Below are positions 57,817 to 64,000 of a stretch of DNA of 64,000 nucleotides, piece by piece. The position numbers and the translations under genes are program-made. The number at the start of each line of letters is the position of its first letter. Within the stretch, counting starts at the first letter, position 1. Source of the DNA: DATLFA01 sp039934635 (GTDB lineage Bacteria; Actinomycetota; Acidimicrobiia; Acidimicrobiales; WLNW01); the NCBI GenBank assembly GCA_039934635.1, contig JBDTLT010000003.1, positions 1 to 64,000 on the forward strand, read 5' to 3'. The notes beneath the pieces are model-generated. The model made no database searches, had not been told where the DNA came from, and was given only the letters and a program-made list of their open reading frames with translations.

Positions 57817-58416
57817 CTACGGCTCGAGCGCGTTGACGTCCTGCGGCGTGTCTTCTTTCGCGTTGACGTCGACGTTGTGATCGATTGGCAACTGCCCCAA
57901 GGCGTCGCGGATGCGATCGATCGTCAGGTCGTCGAGATTTGCGTAGACGAGTTGTGCACCGGAGAAACGACTCGCCTCGGTCACGAGGGAATTGTGGTCG
58001 AGGTTGGCCACCAACAACGCGACCGTCGTGCGACCGGGTTCGACTGCTTGACGGAACCAACTCACCCATTCATCGGGGATACCGAGGTCGACCACCTTGG
58101 CCGCGACGGCACCGGCGCCGGCGCCGACCGCCGCGCCAGCCAACCATCCCACCGGTCCACCGACGAGCAACCCGACCAATCCTGTCCACAGGGCGCCGGA
58201 GATCGCGGAGCGCTTTGGTTGCGGATCGATGGTCTCTCGCACCGTCGTCTGACCGTCGGTCGACTTCGTCACGACAACCGCATCCTTGAGGATCAGATGC
58301 CCTTGTGACGCCAAGCGGGTCGCCGCAGTGAGGAACTCTTGTGCGCGAAAGTTGTCGTCGAAGGAAATGCCGACGAGCGTCTCGGGTCCGTCGTCCTCTT
58401 TGTGCTGTCCTGCCAT
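57817..58416 (-). CDS. DUF1269-like stress/membrane-associated protein
   Basis: A 199-residue protein similar in layout to DUF1269: a N-terminal ferredoxin-like half (GHLILKDAVVVTKSTDGQTT), a central glycine-zipper hydrophobic stretch (GLVGLLVGGPVGWLAGAAVG), and a C-terminal half with TTVALLVANLDHNSLV. Such proteins are linked to general stress in actinobacteria; function is not established. An AGGAGAG ribosome site precedes the ATG. It follows the SDR gene with a 20-base gap and precedes the fasciclin operon. Confidence 0.75.
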   Translation of the reverse strand: MAGQHKEDDGPETLVGISFDDNFRAQEFLTAATRLASQGHLILKDAVVVTKSTDGQTTVRETIDPQPKRSAISGALWTGLVGLLVGGPVGWLAGAAVGAGAGAVAAKVVDLGIPDEWVSWFRQAVEPGRTTVALLVANLDHNSLVTEASRFSGAQLVYANLDDLTIDRIRDALGQLPIDHNVDVNAKEDTPQDVNALEP

Positions 58417-58436
58417 GCGACTCTCCTGTCGGTATA

Positions 58437-59246
58437 TCAGCCGATCTGCCCGCGGTGCGGTCGGGCATTTGTCAGACCCAGACCACCGTCGACGACGATC
58501 ACTTGACCGGTTGTGAACGCGGCAAGGTTTGACGCGAGTGACAGCACGATACCGGCGATGTCCTTCGGTTGGCCCGCACGCGCCAGCGGGATCGCCCGTA
58601 CCGATGCCGCCTTACGCTCGGCCGACATCTCGACTTCGGCGGCCGGGGTGAGAACGAACGACGGTGCCACCACGTTGACCCGGATGCCTTTGGGCGCGAG
58701 CTCCAAAGCCATCGATTTGGAGAACTGGATCAAACCGGCCTTGGCCGCGCCGTAGGGCGTCATGAACGGCGAGGCGTTGGTTCCCTGGAACGACGAGATA
58801 TTGACGATCGAGCCGGCAGTCGACCGGTCGGTCATCCTTCTTGCGGCGATCTGGCAGCCGAAGAGGACGGCGGTCAGGTTGAGCTCGAAGATGCGATCCC
58901 ATGTCTCGCGCTCGAGATCGACCAGCCCCGCCACCGCGCCCGGGAACACTCCCCCGGCGTTGTTGATCCACACGTCGATCGGACCCAGTTCCGCTTCGAC
59001 GGCATCGGCCGCATGCTCGAGCGCGGAACGATCCCGCACGTCGCACTGCACCGCGACGGCCGCGGGGAGTGAATCGGCAACCGCTCGCGCCGTATCGCCA
59101 TCGAGGTCGACGACTCCGACGTTTGTGCCAACGCCGGCGAAATGCTCGGCGACGGCGCGACCGATCCCGCGGCCACCGCCGGTGACCAACACCGTCTTGC
59201 CCCGCAGACCCAGCAGATCTCCGGCATCGGGCAGTTCTGAACTCAT
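58437..59246 (-). CDS. SDR family oxidoreductase
   Basis: A 269-residue classical SDR: KTVLVTGGGRGIGRAVAEHF with the cofactor loop, VGVVDLDGDTARAVADSL, NNAGGVFPGAVAGLVDLER, IVNISSFQGTNASPF, catalytic YGAAKAGLIQFSK, and TTGQVIVVDGGLGL at the end. ATG 59246 has AGGAG 6 bases upstream, and the open frame before it is not homologous. Possibly co-transcribed with the DUF1269 gene. Divergent from the tandem EthD-like gene; substrate unknown. Confidence 0.8.
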   Translation of the reverse strand: MSSELPDAGDLLGLRGKTVLVTGGGRGIGRAVAEHFAGVGTNVGVVDLDGDTARAVADSLPAAVAVQCDVRDRSALEHAADAVEAELGPIDVWINNAGGVFPGAVAGLVDLERETWDRIFELNLTAVLFGCQIAARRMTDRSTAGSIVNISSFQGTNASPFMTPYGAAKAGLIQFSKSMALELAPKGIRVNVVAPSFVLTPAAEVEMSAERKAASVRAIPLARAGQPKDIAGIVLSLASNLAAFTTGQVIVVDGGLGLTNARPHRGQIG

Positions 59247-59272
59247 GACAGCTCCTGTGATAGGTCTTGTGC

Positions 59273-59962
59273 ATGACGCAAGCAGCAATCACCGAAGCCG
59301 TTGGGTCCGCGATCTCGCAATTGCGTTGGCACGTCGAGCCGGCCCAAGTGGACGGGTTCAATCGTTGGTACGACGAAGAGCATCTTGCCGACCTACTTGC
59401 GCAGCCGGGCGTCTTGAGCGGGCGTCGTTTCGTCAGGGCGCAGACGGCGTTCTCGGCGCCGAGCACCTTCAACTACATCACCATCTACCAACTCGACGAC
59501 ACCGGTGCCCTCGAAACGCCGTCGTATCGCGCGATGGCCACGGCACCGAGCGAGCTGACGAAGCAGGTCGCGATGTCGTTGCCCATGCGCCGTGACGTCG
59601 CCACGCAGATCTATCCCAGCGGTCGCGCCGACAGTCAACCGGTCGGCAACGCGATCATGCACGTGTTCACCCACGCCGACGCGTCGATCCTCGACGACTT
59701 CCACCACTGGTACGAAGAGGAGCACATCCCGGCACTCGTCGCGTGCGACGGTGTGTTCGGAGCACGCCGGTTCGTGTGTACGACACCCGAAGCCGACGGC
59801 TACGAGTTCATCGCCATCTACCAACTCGCCGACGTGTCGGTCGTCGAGAGTGGCGCGCTGGCCGAGGCGGGCAAGCCGACGCCATGGCGTGAACGGCTCG
59901 GCGACGAGATGCGCGCGCACTTCCAGGTGTACCAAGCGCTGCACGGACCTATCGCAGGCTGA
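59273..59962 (+). CDS. Tandem EthD-like / dimeric alpha-beta barrel protein
   Basis: A 229-residue protein made of two similar ferredoxin-like halves. The first has FNRWYDEEHLADLLAQPGV and LSGRRFV; the second has FHHWYEEEHIPALVACDGV and FGARRFV, each followed by an AIYQL or TIYQL strand. WYxEEHxxxLxxxxGVxxxRR is the pattern of EthD-type proteins. Duplication suggests a monomer that mimics the usual homodimer. Its role, perhaps in ring or steroid degradation, is inferred from P450 and SDR neighbours. ATG 59273 chosen over the TTG at 59267. Its end overlaps the P450 gene by 14 bases. Confidence 0.75.
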   Translation: MTQAAITEAVGSAISQLRWHVEPAQVDGFNRWYDEEHLADLLAQPGVLSGRRFVRAQTAFSAPSTFNYITIYQLDDTGALETPSYRAMATAPSELTKQVAMSLPMRRDVATQIYPSGRADSQPVGNAIMHVFTHADASILDDFHHWYEEEHIPALVACDGVFGARRFVCTTPEADGYEFIAIYQLADVSVVESGALAEAGKPTPWRERLGDEMRAHFQVYQALHGPIAG

Positions 59963-61232
59963 GGGTCTGGTGCTTGACGATGCCGAGGTGGAGGTGACCG
60001 ACGCGCTGTGGCTCGCCCACCAACTGCAATCGGGGCAACACGGGTAGCAGTGCGCGCAAGGCGGCCCGCAACTCCCATCGGGCGAGGTTGGCGCCCAGGC
60101 AGAAATGCGCACCATGGCCGAAGGCTTGGTGATAGTTGGGCGAACGCGTGATGTCGAAGCGATAGGGCTCGTCGAACGCGCTCTCGTCGCGGTTGGCCGA
60201 CGGGTAGAAGATGCCCACGGTGTCACCAGTGCGAATGCGCTGGCCGCCGAGCACGACATCGTCGGTGGCCGTGCGCGCGAACTGGATCACCGGCGACACC
60301 CACCGCAAGATCTCTTCGGTCGCGGTGTCGATCAGATCGGGTCGCGCGCAGAGCAGGTCGAGTTGGTCTGGGTGCTGCAGCAGCGCCACAACACCACCGG
60401 CAATGGCATTGCGCGTCGTCTCGTTGCCGGCGCCGATCAGCAGCACCAAATACCCGTGAAGTTGTTGCGCGGTCAGCGGCTGACCTTCGACCTCGCCCGA
60501 CGCCACCCGCGCGGTGAGGGATCCGTCTTGCAACTCCTTGGCCTGTTTGGCGGTTGCCGCGCAATACTCGTAGAACTCCATCGAGAGGCGGAACCGCAAT
60601 TCGTCGAGCGTCTCGTCTTCGTGTGCGAGTCGCATCACCTCGGCTTCACTCTCGAAGAACGCGCCCGTCCAAGTGTGAATACGCGACCAATCGTCCACTG
60701 GCAGACCCATGATGTCGCAGATCGTCGCCAACGGGAGCTTGACCGCGAAGTCTTCGACGAGATCGGCTTCACCGGTCGTTTCGAGCAGTTCGACGAACTC
60801 GTCGATGAATCGCGCCGAGTACGACGCGAGATGTCCTTCGAGCGCCCGCATCGCGCGTGGGGTGAACGAACGAGCCGCCAGGTTGCGGAACTCGGTGTGA
60901 CGCGGCTTGTCCATGTACACGAGGTCGGGCACCTCGTCCGGATCCCAGCCTCGCAGCTTTGCGCGGCGGAGTGACCGCTCTTTCGCCTCGCGGTCATCGC
61001 TGGCCGAAGCGAGACGCAGGCGCGAACCGCCGTTGACGAACAGGCGGTCGTTGGAGCCGACGAAGTGCACATCGTCGTAGCGAGTGACGGCCCAGAACGG
61101 CTCGATGTCGTCGCGTTCGTACCAGTAGACCGGCGCGTCGCGCCGCAACAGATCCCATGCCTCCCACGGGTAGCCCTGCTCTTGCAGGCGCGAGGTCGAG
61201 TGGATGTCGATGTTCTCGAGCGTGATCCCCAT
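59949..61232 (-). CDS. Cytochrome P450
   Basis: A 427-residue soluble P450. The heme loop is FGHGAHFCLGANLARWELRA near residue 370, the I-helix motif LVLLIGAGNETTRNAIA near residue 255, and the ExxR motif EEILRWVSPVIQFAR. It belongs to the same broad group as the P450 at 54.7 kb but is a distinct lineage by sequence. Start follows a TAGTCT hexamer at 6 bases. No ferredoxin gene is adjacent. Confidence 0.9.
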   Translation of the reverse strand: MGITLENIDIHSTSRLQEQGYPWEAWDLLRRDAPVYWYERDDIEPFWAVTRYDDVHFVGSNDRLFVNGGSRLRLASASDDREAKERSLRRAKLRGWDPDEVPDLVYMDKPRHTEFRNLAARSFTPRAMRALEGHLASYSARFIDEFVELLETTGEADLVEDFAVKLPLATICDIMGLPVDDWSRIHTWTGAFFESEAEVMRLAHEDETLDELRFRLSMEFYEYCAATAKQAKELQDGSLTARVASGEVEGQPLTAQQLHGYLVLLIGAGNETTRNAIAGGVVALLQHPDQLDLLCARPDLIDTATEEILRWVSPVIQFARTATDDVVLGGQRIRTGDTVGIFYPSANRDESAFDEPYRFDITRSPNYHQAFGHGAHFCLGANLARWELRAALRALLPVLPRLQLVGEPQRVGHLHLGIVKHQTLSLR

Positions 61233-61238
61233 CCGCGG

Positions 61239-61244
61239 AGACTA
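61239..61244 (-). promoter_or_regulatory. Leaderless -10 hexamer of the P450 gene at 61.2 kb
   Basis: TAGTCT on the minus strand, 6 bases before the ATG at 61232. Confidence 0.5.
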
Positions 61245-61277
61245 GCCCCGACGGCCAGGGCACCGAGCGGAAGCCGA

Positions 61278-62243
61278 TCAGTTCAATCGGCGCACGGGGT
61301 TGCCCTTGCGAAACGCGATGACGTCTTCCACGGCTTGGCCGTAGTAATCGCGGTAGGTCTCCACCGTCGCGTAGCCGATGTGCGGGGTGAGCAGAACGTT
61401 GGGCACGCTGCGCAACGGATGATCGGCGGGCAGCGGCTCGCGGTCGTACACGTCGAGTGCGGCACCGGCGATGCGCCGCGAACGCAGCGCATCGAGCAGC
61501 GCGGCCTCATCGACAACCGGCCCACGCGAGGTGTTGACCAACAAGGCGGTCGGCTTCATGAGATCGAACTCGGCGCGCCCGATGTAGCCGTGCGACCGCG
61601 GTCCTAGCTTGAGGTGCACGCTGATGACATCGCTGGCGGCGAAGAACTCGTCATGGTCGACCCGCTCGACACCCACCGAGGCGGCCCGCTCGTTGGTCAA
61701 GTTGACGCTCCACGCCACGGTGCGCATGCCGAGCGCCGTGGCGACCGGAGGCAGTAGCGAACCCAAATTGCCGAGCCCCACGATGCCGAGCGTCTTGCCT
61801 TCGAGCAAGGTTCCGAGCGCGACCTGCCAGCCACCGTTGCGAATCGCCGAATCTTCGGTCGCGATACCGCGGGCCAGACCGAGGATGAGCCCCCACGTCA
61901 GCTCGATCGTCGCGGCGGCACCTTGCCAACTCTGCGTGCCACACACCGTGATACCGAGTTCAGCGGCCGTGGCGAAATCGATGGCCGAATGGTGCATGCC
62001 GGTCGCCACGAGCAGCCGGAGATTGGGCAGCGCGCGCAGGACGTCGCCGGGGAAGGCAGTGCGCTCGCGCATCGCGACCACCACGTCGTAGGGATACAAC
62101 CGATTCATCAACTGCCGGGAATCGTCAGCATGATCGTGGAAGAACGTGACCACGACGTCGTCGCCCAGGATCGACCAATCGGTCGAACCCTGGGCGACAC
62201 GTTGGTAGTCGTCGATGACCGCCACCCGAAACAACTGGTCCAT
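61278..62243 (-). CDS. D-isomer specific 2-hydroxyacid dehydrogenase
   Basis: A 321-residue NAD(P)-dependent dehydrogenase of the D-2-hydroxyacid group (phosphoglycerate dehydrogenase-like). The Rossmann motif is LGIVGLGNLGSLLPPVATAL near residue 155, followed by VISVHLKLGPRSHGYIG, LLVNTSRGPVVDEAALLDAL with the substrate arginine, and the catalytic histidine in VLLTPHIGYATVETYRDYY. ATG 62243 fits the N-terminal FRVAVIDDYQRVA. Divergent from the FAD monooxygenase. Substrate is not determined. Confidence 0.85.
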   Translation of the reverse strand: MDQLFRVAVIDDYQRVAQGSTDWSILGDDVVVTFFHDHADDSRQLMNRLYPYDVVVAMRERTAFPGDVLRALPNLRLLVATGMHHSAIDFATAAELGITVCGTQSWQGAAATIELTWGLILGLARGIATEDSAIRNGGWQVALGTLLEGKTLGIVGLGNLGSLLPPVATALGMRTVAWSVNLTNERAASVGVERVDHDEFFAASDVISVHLKLGPRSHGYIGRAEFDLMKPTALLVNTSRGPVVDEAALLDALRSRRIAGAALDVYDREPLPADHPLRSVPNVLLTPHIGYATVETYRDYYGQAVEDVIAFRKGNPVRRLN

Positions 62244-62255
62244 GCCCAGACGTTC

Positions 62256-62261
62256 TATCGT
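62256..62261 (+). promoter_or_regulatory. Leaderless -10 hexamer of the FAD monooxygenase gene
   Basis: TATCGT, 7 bases before the ATG at 62269; only 25 bases separate the two divergent start codons. Confidence 0.5.
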
Positions 62262-62268
62262 GCGGGCG

Positions 62269-63339
62269 ATGTCGGTGCTCATCGTCGGGGGCGGAATCGG
62301 AGGCCTGTGCCTCGCGACGGCATTGACGCACGCCGGCATCGCCTGTCAGATCGTCGAGCGAGAGCCGGCGTGGACGACGGTCGGGGCGGGCATCTCGTTT
62401 TATCCCAACGGTATGCGGGCACTGCGCCGCTTGGGTCTCGGCGAGGCCGCCGTGTCAGCCGGCGCGCCGATCGAGTTGGTCCGCACCTGTACGCACGACG
62501 GCACGGTCGTGAGCGAGTTCCCGGGCGAGAACTGGGAGGGCATCGGCCAGACCTTCGCCATACACCGCGCCGCGCTCCAGCAATTGCTGCTCGACGCCGT
62601 CAGCGCCGTGCCCGTGCACATGGGCGCGACCGTCGCGTCGCTCATCGACCACGGCAATTCGGTCGATGTCGAGTTGACCAACGGCGCCTCGATGACGGCC
62701 GATCTGGTGGTCGGGGCCGACGGCATCCGATCACGGGTGCGCGATCTCTGTATCGGCCGACTGCAACCGCGCTACGTCGGTCAGATGTATTGGCGCGGCG
62801 CGGTCGATGACGAACTCGTCGACACCGCCACGATGCTCTTCGACACCGACCGTTTCGTCGCGCTGTTGCCCCTAGGGTCGGGCACCACCTATGTGGCCCT
62901 ACAGCAACACAGCCGCGAGCCATTCGACGACGACTCGCTCGACCGGTTCGCCGACTTCGGCGGACCGACGCCGCGGGCGATCGAATTGTTGCGCGGCGAC
63001 CCCAATCTCCACTTCGGCCCGGCAGAGGAGATCGAGCGCGACGAATGGCGGGCGGGGCGGACGCTGCTCATCGGCGACGCGGCCCACGCCTGCTCTCCCA
63101 CCATGGCACAGGGAGGCAGCCTCGCGATCGAGGACGCGATCGTGCTCGCCGAGTTACTGGCCGAGCAATCCTCGATGGATGACGCGATCGACAGGTTCGT
63201 CGCCCGCCGCCAACCGAGAGCACAGTGGGTCCGAGAGCGGACTCACCATCAAATACAGCTGTTGAACGCCGGCGCGCCGCACGAACATCTCGCGCACGGC
63301 ATGCGCGAGATGTACGCACGGCTGGCCGAAGACGTGTGA
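62269..63339 (+). CDS. FAD-dependent monooxygenase (PheA/TetX-like, group A)
   Basis: A 356-residue flavoprotein monooxygenase. MSVLIVGGGIGGLCLATALT is the FAD-binding start, VVGADGIRSRVRDLCIG the DG motif, and LIGDAAHACSPTMAQGGSLA the GD motif with its ribityl-binding aspartate. Group A enzymes hydroxylate aromatic rings or similar compounds with NAD(P)H. The product would depend on an unknown substrate. The start follows a TATCGT hexamer; the open frame begins earlier but the fold starts here. Confidence 0.85.
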   Translation: MSVLIVGGGIGGLCLATALTHAGIACQIVEREPAWTTVGAGISFYPNGMRALRRLGLGEAAVSAGAPIELVRTCTHDGTVVSEFPGENWEGIGQTFAIHRAALQQLLLDAVSAVPVHMGATVASLIDHGNSVDVELTNGASMTADLVVGADGIRSRVRDLCIGRLQPRYVGQMYWRGAVDDELVDTATMLFDTDRFVALLPLGSGTTYVALQQHSREPFDDDSLDRFADFGGPTPRAIELLRGDPNLHFGPAEEIERDEWRAGRTLLIGDAAHACSPTMAQGGSLAIEDAIVLAELLAEQSSMDDAIDRFVARRQPRAQWVRERTHHQIQLLNAGAPHEHLAHGMREMYARLAEDV

Positions 63340-63342
63340 GGA

Positions 63343-63534
63343 TCAGGCCCCGTCGATCGACGCGCCGACGGTTGAGAACTTGCTCGATGCCGACTTGCCG
63401 AGCGTCGTCACGGCGGCGATACAGACCACTGCGATCAGGGCCACGAGCAGCGCGTACTCCACAAGCGAAGCGGCTCGCTCGCTCGCGATGTGCGCTCGTA
63501 TCCAAGTACTGAGGAATTCATATGACACGGTCAC
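63343..63534 (-). CDS. Flp/Fap-type pilin (class IV, Tad-like)
   Basis: A 63-residue prepilin. The conserved core ERAASLVEYALLVALIAVVC is the Flp signature: cleavage by a prepilin peptidase would leave the mature helix starting near A-S-L-V-E-Y, and the hydrophobic segment forms the pilus core. GTG 63534 is chosen because GGAGG lies 8 bases upstream; an ATG at 63549 would overlap that site. No TadA-type assembly genes are in this window, so they must be elsewhere. It faces the monooxygenase gene with a 3-base gap. Confidence 0.8.
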   Translation of the reverse strand: MTVSYEFLSTWIRAHIASERAASLVEYALLVALIAVVCIAAVTTLGKSASSKFSTVGASIDGA

Positions 63535-63666
63535 CGGTGGTGCCTCCATGCTGAGGGATGGTCGACCGCTTTGGTCGATTGCATCTGTATTTCGGCCTGA
63601 ATCCGCGACAGACTGCATAGGTCGATGCGCCCATTTGCATCAACATTCGATCAACGGGGGTAAGAA

Positions 63667-64000
63667 GTGAACGAACTCGAACTGTTGCTCGAGGAGCGGG
63701 CAATCACGCGGGCGCTACACGAGTACGCGCACAACATGGACTACGGGCACGAAGATGCGTGGGTCGACGTGTTCACCGACGACGCGGTGTTCGACGTCGT
63801 CGAGGTAGTCGGGGGCCGGCGGGTGCATCGCGAGGACGGCAGAGGCGAGCTTGCCCAGTACGTTGCGAAATACCCCAAGCCTCCGCACTTCCGCAAGCAC
63901 GTCGTAGTCGATCCCATCATCGACATCGCCGGCGACACGGCAAAGGTTGCGGCCTACTGGTTGCTGCTGCAACGCGACGACGACAGCGGAAGCCCGGTAA
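63667..64000 (+). CDS. NTF2-like/SnoaL-type protein, 3' end cut off by the window
   Basis: 111 codons are visible before the window ends. The frame starts with a GTG preceded by GGGGG at 8 bases and reads NELELLLEERAITRALHEYA, DYGHEDAWVDVFTDDAVFDV, then HFRKHVVVDPIIDIAGDTAK and VAAYWLLLQRD, the helix-strand order of the SnoaL_4 / ring-hydroxylating dioxygenase beta-like NTF2 fold. These act in isomerisation or as small subunits of oxygenases. Function unassigned. The promoter region of about 130 bases ahead also serves the pilin gene. Confidence 0.7.
   Translation, partial: MNELELLLEERAITRALHEYAHNMDYGHEDAWVDVFTDDAVFDVVEVVGGRRVHREDGRGELAQYVAKYPKPPHFRKHVVVDPIIDIAGDTAKVAAYWLLLQRDDDSGSPV

Noticed and set aside
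1..64000. tRNA, rRNA, transposase, integrase, phage or CRISPR genes
   Set aside because: I looked for conserved tRNA arms, recombinase motifs and regularly spaced repeats on both strands and saw none that I could support.

Overview
The window is 64 kb of GC-rich, tightly packed chromosome (about 68 protein genes, no gene-free stretch over 300 bases, no rRNA, tRNA, transposase or CRISPR array that I can see). It looks like an actinobacterium, most likely of the class Acidimicrobiia. The evidence is a NucS mismatch endonuclease, a mycothiol-conjugate amidase, CofC and an F420-type LLM oxidoreductase, an actinobacterial ImuA/ImuB/DnaE2 set, a WS/DGAT acyltransferase, three P450s, many short-chain dehydrogenases and paired acyl-CoA dehydrogenases. 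The taxon is inferred from gene content only.

Layout. 1-3.0 kb: sulfate activation (cysN truncated by the window edge, cysD, cysQ). 3.0-8.4 kb: a UbiB-type kinase, nucS, a WS/DGAT and a geranylgeranyl-reductase-like flavoprotein. 8.4-19.7 kb: mixed metabolism and envelope genes (SDRs, PAP2 phosphatase, uracil/mismatch glycosylase, LLM oxidoreductase, thermonuclease lipoprotein, ChbG-like deacetylase, SCP2, Mca, PEBP, LemA, nitronate monooxygenase, channel-like protein). 19.8-32.2 kb: a split SOS mutagenesis system, dnaE2 at one end and imuA-imuB at the other, with SDRs, an M3 peptidase, a P450 and two unknown membrane genes between. 32.2-38.9 kb: TrmH-type methyltransferase, a TauD-type oxygenase, small membrane genes, rnhB-rpiB, a GAF-GGDEF cyclase and an alcohol dehydrogenase. 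46.1-38.9 kb (minus strand): a five-gene run gpsA, a glycosidase-like protein, two acyl-CoA dehydrogenases and a DUF2207 protein. 46.1-55.9 kb: cofC, PIG-L deacetylase, hydrolases, CoA-transferase, D-aminoacylase, a proline-rich lipoprotein, a P450. 57.7-55.9 kb (minus): fasciclin lipoprotein, ECF sigma factor and RskA-type anti-sigma, resembling the mycobacterial SigK regulon. 57.8-64 kb: stress protein, SDR, P450, dehydrogenase, FAD monooxygenase, an Flp pilin and a truncated NTF2-like gene.

Two patterns run across the window. First, 23 genes carry a TANNNT hexamer 6-8 bases before the start codon, the signature of leaderless transcription; it also corrects several starts. Second, dnaE2 and imuA each have a LexA-type operator (CGAAC-N4-GTTCG class) directly upstream of such a hexamer, so the two separated loci are probably one SOS regulon. 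A small family of GC-rich palindromic elements (three copies of a shared 27-bp core, one with two mismatches) sits only between genes. I found no obviously new defence or mobile system; the most unusual things are these regulatory and repeat patterns, two unknown membrane genes behind imuAB, and an unassigned glycosidase-like gene.
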